Shown here piece after piece: positions 57,248 to 64,000 of a stretch of 64,000 nucleotides of DNA (within the stretch, counting starts at the first letter, position 1; every line of letters starts with the position of its first letter). A program made the translations under genes and the position numbers. Below the pieces are notes generated by a model. That model was not told the DNA's origin, searched no databases, and saw only the letters and a list, made by a program, of their open reading frames with translations. This stretch comes from Pseudanabaenaceae cyanobacterium SKYG29 (GTDB lineage: Bacteria; Cyanobacteriota; Cyanobacteriia; Pseudanabaenales; Pseudanabaenaceae), in assembly GCA_025055675.1 (NCBI GenBank), contig JANWWT010000005.1:124001-188000 (forward strand). Reading direction: 5' to 3'.

Positions 57248-58989
57248 TGCCAGGTCATTTCCACTAGAGGTTGGCTCACAGTAGTTGGTACTTCTACTAC
57301 CAGAGAGACAGTAAAAGTTGTCCCCTTTCCTAACACACTGTCAACTTCTATCCTAGCACCCATAATTTCACAGAGACGATTGACAATAGCTAGGCCCATA
57401 CCCGTTCCTCCCTGTGCTCTTGTCATTGTATCATTCACCATGACAAACGGATGAAATATGCGCTCCCAATCTTCTTTTTTAATACCAATACCCGTATCCT
57501 GAATCGTAAATGTCAAATTTATTTTGCTGTCCCCTAGGGTTTGATGGCTAACTTTAAGAACTATCTCTCCCCTGGGAGTAAACTTAATAGCATTGTCCAG
57601 TAGACGATCGAGAATCTCTTGTAGTTTTCTGCTATCAGTGATAACTAGGGGTGGCAAATCAGCAGGAATTGCTAGTTGCAAATTTAACTCCTTTTCCCCT
57701 GTCGCTCGACAGTATTTTTCTTGCAATTCGGCTAAAATAGCAGCAATATTACAACTAGCCTGTTTGAGGGAACTGGGCTCTAATCTGATATAGTTGATCA
57801 TGTCATCTAACAAGCCCAGTAGCTTCTTTCCCCCCTCCATAATTGTGGCAACGTATTCCCCTTGTTCCTCATCTAGTTTTGTGGTTTGTAGCAGCTGTGC
57901 CATACCTAAAATAGCGTTCATAGGTGTACGCAACTCGTGGTTCATTATTGCCAAAAAATCCCTTCTTACTTTATGGCTAGCTACAGCAATCCTGGTCTCT
58001 TCTATAACCCTTAGCATCTCTTTAATCGCTACACTTAAATCTGCTAACTCATCCCTACCCCTTACTTCTAGTTCTGGCAACAGGTTGGGGTTATCTTTGA
58101 TATTTTGTACCTGACGGTCTAGGTCAGATAGACGGGCGAGAAATAGGCGATCGAGAAGCAGTAATACTACAACAGTTATAGAAGTAACGATCGTGCAAAT
58201 AGCTATAGCAAAAAACTGCAGCCCCACTATGAATTGCTGATAGATATAACGATTGGTAATCACCTCCAGAACAAGGGGAGCACTGCCATTAATTGTGTTT
58301 AGGTAGGTGTAACCCGCTATTTCTTCACTATCGAGGGGTCTTGTGGCAAAATTATTTAACTGTAAGTCACTCACTAACGACTGACTAAACGTAAACTCTC
58401 TCGGGGTGTAAACTTTAACTTTAACCTTAGCTTCCTCAGCAATTTGGTTAAGCTGATAGTTATCAACTAGTCTTGCCATCATTAGCCATCCTCTGCTCTT
58501 CCCCCGCTTATTGGAGGGCAAAACAGGATGCATTGATAGAATAAAAATTTGGTTTTCTGGACATACAGCAATCCCAAACTGCTCACGAAATTCCAAGGTG
58601 GGGAAAGACTGCTTTAATAATTGCCTGTCTGCATAGCTAAACCACTTGTTAAATACGACCTCATTTTTACTATTGAATATGCTAATCCGATTCAGTTGGA
58701 GGTTAGTGAGAGTTTCGCCACCATAGTTAGCACTAATATATCTCTCACTCTTGCTAGCTAAATAAGCGTAGGTGTCATCCCAAGTGGCGTAGTCTATGGT
58801 AGTCCGATCGAGTTGAGCAATTTCCCGCTGTAAGATGTCACTGATGCGCTCCACTTCACCCTTAACAAACTTGTGCTCTAGGCGGCGATAGTTGCGGTAG
58901 GTGTGTACAGCCACTAAACTAAACACAATCAGACCAAGACAAGTAATAGTACTCCCCACAATTAGTAGAGCCTTAGTCCGTAATTTCAT
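57244..58989 (-). CDS. Membrane sensor histidine kinase with CHASE4-like domain
   Basis: The 581-residue product has transmembrane helix 1 (about 8-28), a CHASE4-like extracytoplasmic domain (DRTTIDYATWDDTYAYL, IFNSKNEVVFNKWFSY), transmembrane helix 2 (about 250-275), HAMP, HisKA with His in IMNHELRTPMNAILG, and HATPase with LLDNAIKFTPRG, DTGIGI and GTGMGLAIV. No receiver domain is attached and no response regulator is in the operon. It shares one base with the DUF2325 stop and 4 bp with the Hsp70 start. Confidence 0.92.
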   Translation of the reverse strand: MKLRTKALLIVGSTITCLGLIVFSLVAVHTYRNYRRLEHKFVKGEVERISDILQREIAQLDRTTIDYATWDDTYAYLASKSERYISANYGGETLTNLQLNRISIFNSKNEVVFNKWFSYADRQLLKQSFPTLEFREQFGIAVCPENQIFILSMHPVLPSNKRGKSRGWLMMARLVDNYQLNQIAEEAKVKVKVYTPREFTFSQSLVSDLQLNNFATRPLDSEEIAGYTYLNTINGSAPLVLEVITNRYIYQQFIVGLQFFAIAICTIVTSITVVVLLLLDRLFLARLSDLDRQVQNIKDNPNLLPELEVRGRDELADLSVAIKEMLRVIEETRIAVASHKVRRDFLAIMNHELRTPMNAILGMAQLLQTTKLDEEQGEYVATIMEGGKKLLGLLDDMINYIRLEPSSLKQASCNIAAILAELQEKYCRATGEKELNLQLAIPADLPPLVITDSRKLQEILDRLLDNAIKFTPRGEIVLKVSHQTLGDSKINLTFTIQDTGIGIKKEDWERIFHPFVMVNDTMTRAQGGTGMGLAIVNRLCEIMGARIEVDSVLGKGTTFTVSLVVEVPTTVSQPLVEMTWQ

Positions 58990-60011
58990 TAACCTCCTCC
59001 AAAACGCCGAGCTAGTTCCTTAGTTTTCAGGGCAGTTTCTATTACCTCTAGCACTCTAGTCATTCCTGTTGTATTCACCATTTCATAGGGAACACCCAAT
59101 CTCTTGCAAGCATCGATCGCTTTTTCCGTCAAAGAATGGCTGGCATATCCTGTTACAATAATGACTACATCGGCACTGGCAATGTGACTTTCCCCTTGCG
59201 CCGCTAACTGTAAGCCCCCCTGTTCTGTACACCAAATTAATTCCACATCAGAGTCCCGTAAACGATTCCGCACTGCCGTTTCCAACCGATCGTGTCCGCC
59301 ATAGACTACCACCTTGCCCGATAAATCCCCATACAAGCTGGGACGTTTTTCTGTCTTGCGATGTCGCGTACTCGGCTGCACATCAGGGGCACGATCGACG
59401 CGCGATCGATTTTCCATGGCTTTGTGGTAAATGAAATTGAGGGTTTGTTCGTGTGTCCCTCTCAGTTTTGCTACCGGACCTTCATCACTGTTAATGTTAA
59501 TTTGATGGATAAGTGCTTCCACTACTTCTTCCAAGGCCCCAATAGCCTTTAAGTCATTGACATAACCCTTGATAGCAACAGCGGCATCTGTAGCACTAAA
59601 AAAGTCCCTTTGTTCGCGAATCATGTCCAGGAGGTCTTCCTTTAATTCATGTCGCCAAGTGTTGATTTGCACTGCCATCTGTTCGTCCAACAGGCGCTCC
59701 TCTTGCAGAATCATTTGTCGATCGGCAATGCTGGCAGCCCAGGTTGGTGCTTCTTCTAGTTTGCGTCTAATTTCTTCTGCCTGCTCTTTCAGCTTTTTGC
59801 GTACAGGACTGTCATCGTTTTCATCATAATCCTTCAGACTCTCTTCCACCTTAGCTAGTAAAGGCTTTAACCGCGCATAAATCTGCTGGACAATCTCCTC
59901 TATCTGCTTGTTCCTCTGTTGTTCTAGTCGCTTTTGTTCTTTTTCCAGCTTAGCCTTTGCTAGAAGCTCATTGACAGTGGCTTCAAATTCATCCAGTTCA
60001 GCAATGTTCAT
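58989..60011 (-). CDS. Coiled-coil protein with C-terminal DUF2325 domain
   Basis: The 340-residue product has a charged coiled coil (about 1-110), a helical middle (110-215, with DMIREQRDFFSATDAAVAIKGY) and a C-terminal DUF2325 domain (about 232-330: VVVYGGHDRLETAVRNRLRD, ADVVIIVTGYASHSL, GVPYEMVNTTG). It is the first gene of a coupled set with a sensor kinase and an Hsp70-like ATPase. DUF2325 has no settled biochemical function that I can state. Confidence 0.75.
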   Translation of the reverse strand: MNIAELDEFEATVNELLAKAKLEKEQKRLEQQRNKQIEEIVQQIYARLKPLLAKVEESLKDYDENDDSPVRKKLKEQAEEIRRKLEEAPTWAASIADRQMILQEERLLDEQMAVQINTWRHELKEDLLDMIREQRDFFSATDAAVAIKGYVNDLKAIGALEEVVEALIHQININSDEGPVAKLRGTHEQTLNFIYHKAMENRSRVDRAPDVQPSTRHRKTEKRPSLYGDLSGKVVVYGGHDRLETAVRNRLRDSDVELIWCTEQGGLQLAAQGESHIASADVVIIVTGYASHSLTEKAIDACKRLGVPYEMVNTTGMTRVLEVIETALKTKELARRFGGG

Positions 60012-60055
60012 ATGCTTGTATCACAATAGACGTAATTGATTATCATAGCCTAATT

Positions 60056-61573
60056 TTACTCGCGACGGGCAATGACATTCAGTGTTCCCTCTAGGTGGTC
60101 AAGGTTGTCTATGGGCAGTAGCTGCATCAGAAAGGGACGATAGCGGTAGAGTTTATATCCCTGTTCCTGCAGATATGTGGCTACTTCCGTGTTGGAATTG
60201 TGAGAACTGATGTTTTCGTACATGATGAGCGGAGAATACTTTGTCAGGATTTCTGTTGCTCCTCTCAAGACTGCCATCTCGTGCCCTTCCGCATCTATTT
60301 TTAATACATCAACAGCAGATAAATCCAACTCTCTGACCAAGGCATCCAAGGTGATAGCAGGTACTTCTATCCCTGCTACTCCTCGATCGGCAGTTATGGC
60401 ATTAAATTCACTAGACCTAGAAGTGCCTAGATAAACTGTCCCCACACAATCGGTGGCTGCTGCCTGCTTAATCACCACTTGTCCAAAATTGTTAATCCGC
60501 TTAGTTTCCTCTAGACAATTCACACATGGCGGGAATGGTTCTATGGCAACCACACAACCAGTTTCTCCCACAGCCCGTGCTGCACTGAAGGTATAAACCC
60601 CCACATTTGCCCCCACATCAATTACCGTCATGCCTGGCTGTAAGTTGTTAACCCAAAATTCCATTTCTGCTTCAAACCAGTCGCCGTCGGCAAGTAAAAC
60701 GATCGTGACTACCTGGGACAAATCAGGCACAACTGCTAATAGAATGTTTCCCTGAAACAAGACATAGGTAAAGGAAAATGCATCAGGTAAAGTCGACCAA
60801 AACCAACAGGGGTTATGGGGGTCAGTAGCTAAGTAGTAATCTCGTCCCATACTCTTCCAGTAGCTGGCAATTTGGGGACTTTGTAAATTTTGGTAAGCAA
60901 GGTACAGAGACTGAACAACGGCAGGATTCGATGGCTCATGTTTTTGAGCTTGATGGAGGTAGTATATCCCCTCGTACTCCTGGTTGTAGAATTGCCATAA
61001 TCCCAACTTCAGAAGGGCAGGAGTGTATTCTGGCAGCAAGGATATAGAAAGTTTTAACCATCTAGTTTCTAAAGACTGGTAGGAGTATGTACTGGCAAAA
61101 ATAATCCCTGCAAGCCCTGCTGTTTGTTCGTAGCCATTAGCGGTTGATAATAATAAATGTATAGCATTGTTTAGGCGACTTGGTAAAAAAATTAATCCCC
61201 TGTTAATTACTTGATTGTGACCTAGCCATGGCTGGAGTATTTTAATTAGGTAACTATAGCTGTTAAGTAGCGCATTACTACGTTCACCAATTAACTTAGC
61301 AAATAAAAAATAATGAAGTAGGGATAAGGGATAGGAAAGCCCTCTCTGGAAATAATTAATGGCTAGAGAACACAAGTGAGACCTTTCTTCAAGAGAAGAC
61401 GCATTTATAGCTCTGACTATTGTCACTACTCCCCAGTTATTCCAATCTAAGCCTGATTTAGGGTTTTGCCAATTAGTCTGTAGGGAGATAGATTCTATGA
61501 TGTCTAGTATATCAAAGCTAGTATCTGGGAAGATAGAACAAATGTACTCTGCGTAGTAGTCAATATAGTTCAT
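60056..61573 (-). CDS. FkbM family methyltransferase with helical N-terminal region
   Basis: The 505-residue product ends in an FkbM-type domain (about 290-500: GMTVIDVGANVGVYTFSAARAVG, VVAIEPFPPCVNCLEE, VDVLKIDAEGHEMAVLRGA). The first 290 residues are helical with TPR-like features (AQKHEPSNPAVVQSLYLAYQNLQ). FkbM enzymes commonly O-methylate sugars or polyketides. Its start overlaps the upstream methyltransferase by 4 bp. Confidence 0.85.
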   Translation of the reverse strand: MNYIDYYAEYICSIFPDTSFDILDIIESISLQTNWQNPKSGLDWNNWGVVTIVRAINASSLEERSHLCSLAINYFQRGLSYPLSLLHYFLFAKLIGERSNALLNSYSYLIKILQPWLGHNQVINRGLIFLPSRLNNAIHLLLSTANGYEQTAGLAGIIFASTYSYQSLETRWLKLSISLLPEYTPALLKLGLWQFYNQEYEGIYYLHQAQKHEPSNPAVVQSLYLAYQNLQSPQIASYWKSMGRDYYLATDPHNPCWFWSTLPDAFSFTYVLFQGNILLAVVPDLSQVVTIVLLADGDWFEAEMEFWVNNLQPGMTVIDVGANVGVYTFSAARAVGETGCVVAIEPFPPCVNCLEETKRINNFGQVVIKQAAATDCVGTVYLGTSRSSEFNAITADRGVAGIEVPAITLDALVRELDLSAVDVLKIDAEGHEMAVLRGATEILTKYSPLIMYENISSHNSNTEVATYLQEQGYKLYRYRPFLMQLLPIDNLDHLEGTLNVIARRE

Positions 61574-62112
61574 TTTTCTGCAATCATATTCAGACTGATT
61601 AAATGACCAAGAAACCTAAGACTACTAGAGTCGGGGAATATTCCGAATTCGTCAACCACTTGAATATTCTTGAAGCCTGTTTCCGTTAAGAATGTACCCA
61701 AAATATCAGCATCAAAACCTACTTTATGTATGTCATATTCATTAGTCTGACCACCAAACATCATACGCATAATATGAAAGCGTTCCTCGACAGATAGTAA
61801 AGGCTGACAGTATAGCCAACACAGAATTTGCAGGTTGGGTACACTCACGAACAATTTGCCGCCTGGCATTAAAACTCTGTACCACTCTGCCAAAACAAAA
61901 GCTAGTTCGTAGTTTAGACCATAATGGAAGTGCTCCAGAATATGGCTAGCATAAATCATTTCTATGGAGTTGTCCTCAAACTGACTCAAGTCTGCAGCAT
62001 CTCCAACTATATCCACTTCAGGACGGGGCTCTATGTCCAGAATTTTCCAATCTGGATGGGGATGCTTACCTCCTAGGTGTAGTTTCATTTTAGTGGCTAA
62101 CTTACCTAACAT
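61570..62112 (-). CDS. SAM-dependent methyltransferase (short)
   Basis: The 180-residue product is a compact class I methyltransferase: KLHLGGKHPHPDWKILDIE, VDIVGDAADLSQFEDNSIE, YASHILEHF and WYRVLMPGGKLFVSVPN. This type is frequent in polysaccharide clusters. It forms a two-gene unit with the FkbM gene. The acceptor is unknown. Confidence 0.8.
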   Translation of the reverse strand: MLGKLATKMKLHLGGKHPHPDWKILDIEPRPEVDIVGDAADLSQFEDNSIEMIYASHILEHFHYGLNYELAFVLAEWYRVLMPGGKLFVSVPNLQILCWLYCQPLLSVEERFHIMRMMFGGQTNEYDIHKVGFDADILGTFLTETGFKNIQVVDEFGIFPDSSSLRFLGHLISLNMIAEK

Positions 62113-62147
62113 CTCAAGTTACTATCACCTGACTTTCTTGTAAAGTT

Positions 62148-63425
62148 CTACTCCTGCTGTCTCCAAGGGGCTACCCACCATAATAAGACCAGTCCAGGCA
62201 AAGATACCACTACACTGCCCAGAAAGAAATTGACCCACCCGATCGTTTTCGCTATTTCCCCCGCTGGGCTGACCAGAATGTCGCGACTGACAGCAAACAA
62301 ACTCGACAGTAGAGCATATTGGGTGGCAGTGAATTGGCGATGGCATAGGCTCATTAGATAGGCAGTAAAGGCAGCTGTAGCCAGTCCGCCACAGAAATTT
62401 TCAATGTTGATCGTGGCAAAAATTAGACCCCAGTTGTTCCCTACCCCCGCCAACAGGGCATAGCTGAAGTTGCTCATAGTTTGTAGCAGCCCAAAGACCC
62501 AAAGCGATCGGTTAATACCCAGCTGGTGTACTCCTGTCCCCCCCACCAAGGTACCCACGATCGTGGCTAGCAAACCCACTGTCTGCATTATGCCTAGTTG
62601 CCCTTCCTCCAAACGGAGATTCCGCAATAGGAAAGGGACTGCCATGTTGTTAACTAGTCCATCGCCAATCCTATAGAGGGGGATAAACAACAAAATTAAC
62701 CAACAGTAGGAACGGTTGCAGAATTCTTTGATGGGGGCAATGAAAGACTGGGAGAGACTTGTACCTACGCTTGCTTCTTCTTCCTGGGGGGATACCCAAG
62801 TTACTAGGATTGCCAACACCATTAGTAGCCCTAGCCACCGATAAATAATCTGCCAACTCGTAGTTTCTGCCAGGGCAAATGCCAACCCCCCTGTGATTAC
62901 TAGGGCAAAACGATAACCCAACACGAAAATCGCTGCTCCTGCTCCCATTTGTGATGGTGGCAGTATCTCCGTGCGATAGGCATCTACCACAATATCTTGG
63001 CTAGCACCGTAAAAAGCAATGAGGGTGGCTACCCAGAAAAAAGGGCTTTGATAGACCGTTGCTAGTTTGGCTAAAAAGTGGCAAACCCAAGCCCCAGGCT
63101 GACAAGTGGTTGGCTGGAGAGCAAAACCTTGGGGCTCCAGTAGAGAGAGAATCAGGATAGCCACTAGCAAACACCCCTGCATAGATGCTAGCCATCCCCG
63201 CCGTCGTCCCCAAAAGGGTAATCGATAACGATCGAAAATGGGCGACCACAGAAATTTTAAACTGTAGGGCAAACTGACCAGGGAGAAAGCGCCAATTATC
63301 CCGACATCCACCCCCGCTTTGGTCAACCAGGCCTGTAGATTTTTCTGTACTAGGAACAGGGGTAAGCCTGAAGCTATCCCTAGCCCCAGGAGTGCCAGCA
63401 TTTTGGCATTACCGTAGACTCCCAT
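62148..63425 (-). CDS. MFS transporter, AmpG-like
   Basis: The 425-residue protein has about twelve transmembrane helices. LLGLGIASGLPLFLVQKNLQAWL, LPYSLKFLWSPIFDRYRLPFWGRRRGW and GASQDIVVDAYRTEIL match AmpG-type permeases, which in other bacteria import anhydro-muropeptides. I prefer ATG 63425 (MGVYGNAKMLALLG); the frame is open to TTG 63482, close to the Yfr1 promoter. Confidence 0.82.
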   Translation of the reverse strand: MGVYGNAKMLALLGLGIASGLPLFLVQKNLQAWLTKAGVDVGIIGAFSLVSLPYSLKFLWSPIFDRYRLPFWGRRRGWLASMQGCLLVAILILSLLEPQGFALQPTTCQPGAWVCHFLAKLATVYQSPFFWVATLIAFYGASQDIVVDAYRTEILPPSQMGAGAAIFVLGYRFALVITGGLAFALAETTSWQIIYRWLGLLMVLAILVTWVSPQEEEASVGTSLSQSFIAPIKEFCNRSYCWLILLFIPLYRIGDGLVNNMAVPFLLRNLRLEEGQLGIMQTVGLLATIVGTLVGGTGVHQLGINRSLWVFGLLQTMSNFSYALLAGVGNNWGLIFATINIENFCGGLATAAFTAYLMSLCHRQFTATQYALLSSLFAVSRDILVSPAGEIAKTIGWVNFFLGSVVVSLPGLVLLWWVAPWRQQE

Positions 63426-63499
63426 CTTGCCGAATTTGCCACGACGAATTAAAATAGCATTGTTTCTGGCAGAAACAGTCAAATCCCTAAATTTGCCAT

Positions 63500-63505
63500 T
63501 ACAAT
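63500..63505 (+). promoter_or_regulatory. Probable -10 box of Yfr1
   Basis: TACAAT at 63500-63505 lies 7-8 bases before the expected RNA 5' end near 63513. No clear -35 box is visible. Confidence 0.5.
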
Positions 63506-63512
63506 AGTCTAT

Positions 63513-63576
63513 AGCGGGAACGCGAGTTTCCGTTCACTCCTCACACCACTTCCCGTCCAGCAATGGACGGTTTCTT
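63513..63576 (+). ncRNA. yfr1: Small regulatory RNA Yfr1
   Basis: Yfr1 is a short RNA conserved across cyanobacteria that represses outer-membrane porin mRNAs through an exposed motif. All parts are visible: a 5' hairpin CGGGAAC-GCGA-GTTTCCG at 63515-63532; the single-stranded ACTCCTCACACC at 63536-63547, identical to the family core; and a terminator hairpin CCGTCC-AGCAAT-GGACGG at 63553-63570 followed by TTTCTT. A position next to trxA is also known for this RNA in other cyanobacteria. Confidence 0.95.
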
Positions 63577-63632
63577 ACTCTAAAGGGGGAGAACAACTGA
63601 TATACTCGGAGAGAAGTGTTAGGTCTAGGTAA

Positions 63633-63956
63633 ATGTCAGCAGCAGTTCCTGTAACCGATGCCTCCTTTGAGGAGGATGTACTCAAAAGCGAAATTCCTGT
63701 CCTGGTAGATTTTTGGGCACCCTGGTGTGGTCCCTGCCGCATGGTGGCTCCTGTGGTGGACGAAATTGCCGAACAGTATGACGGGAAAATCAAGGTGGTC
63801 AAACTTAATACCGATGAAAACCCTAAAATCGCCAGTGAGTACGGTATTCGTAGTATTCCCACTCTAATGCTCTTCAAGGACGGCCAAAAAGTCGATACGG
63901 TGGTGGGGGCAGTACCTAAAGCAACCCTGGCAAACACGATCGAAAAATATCTCTAA
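63633..63956 (+). CDS. trxA: Thioredoxin
   Basis: TrxA reduces disulfides in many Calvin-cycle and metabolic enzymes. The 107-residue product has the active site [10 protein letters not shown] near 28-37, the cis-Pro segment [13 protein letters not shown] and the usual C-terminal helix. It resembles the m-type/bacterial thioredoxin of cyanobacteria. It lies 57 bp after the Yfr1 terminator and probably has its own promoter (TATACT-like near 63600). Confidence 0.96.
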   Translation: MSAAVPVTDASFEEDVLKSEIPVLVDFWAPWCGPCRMVAPVVDEIAEQYDGKIKVVKLNTDENPKIASEYGIRSIPTLMLFKDGQKVDTVVGAVPKATLANTIEKYL

Positions 63957-64000
63957 TGTCTAGGGTAGAGATTCTCTCTGCCACTGAACAAAGGAAAACG
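63956..64000 (+). CDS. Possible start of another gene, cut by the window edge
   Basis: ATG 63956-63958 overlaps the trxA stop (TAATG) and the frame is open to the edge: [15 protein letters not shown]. Fifteen codons are too few to identify it. The stop-start overlap is the arrangement seen for many coupled genes in this window. Confidence 0.3.
   Translation, partial: MSRVEILSATEQRKT

Overview
The window is chromosomal DNA from an oxygenic cyanobacterium. It carries photosystem genes or their assembly factors (psbK, ycf48, rubA), chlorophyll synthesis (acsF), phylloquinone synthesis (menG, a probable menE), carotenoid genes (crtQ and a Z-ISO/NnrU-like gene), a tocopherol methyltransferase, sulfolipid synthesis (sqdB), ndhC-K-J, the alkane pair aar/ado, and the cyanobacterial small RNA Yfr1 upstream of trxA. 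The palindrome CGATCG is very frequent on both strands, often without the full GCGATCGC context of HIP1. The genus cannot be fixed from the sequence alone.

Layout. 1-0.71 kb: the 5' two-thirds of a TnpB gene and its element end, abutting the start codon of menG. 0.7-11 kb: menG, a retropepsin-like protease, HNH nuclease, hydrolase, folate cyclo-ligase, a binding protein, a large unknown membrane-anchored protein, leuA, a CheY-like regulator, rpoZ and a diguanylate cyclase. 11-24.8 kb: tRNA-Arg, acsF, an unusual long SHMT, ychF, crtQ, remA-gmk-AsmA-like, ndhCKJ-pdxJ, a peptide-binding lipoprotein overlapping tRNA-Leu, and pgk. 24.8-38.6 kb: a hybrid kinase, menE, ycf48-rubA, TPR, birA, a two-domain ComFB protein, the tiny psbK gene, a tandem GNAT protein, a Fur-family regulator, aar-ado, a possible 24-codon gene and rplI. 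38.6-48.4 kb: iron permease, MPBQ methyltransferase, MTHFR, pyrB, M48 protease, sqdB and three consecutive response regulators. 48.5-64 kb: ABC ATPase, nucleotidyltransferase, NnrU/Z-ISO, glycan genes (Wzt, sulfotransferase, methyltransferases), ribD, a tight DUF2325-sensor kinase-Hsp70 operon, FkbM, an AmpG-like transporter, Yfr1 and trxA.

The genome is compact. Ten of the twelve convergent protein-gene pairs overlap at their 3' ends, by up to 123 bp, and many co-directional genes overlap by 1-40 bp. Few obvious terminators are seen.

The strongest candidates for something undescribed are: the DUF2325-CHASE4 kinase-Hsp70 operon; the kinase-less trio of response regulators; a short His/Asp/Glu coiled-coil repeat shared by a hybrid kinase and a diguanylate cyclase; the double ComFB protein; and a tiny ORF with a near-perfect Shine-Dalgarno sequence downstream of rplI. 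No CRISPR array or recognised defence island was seen.
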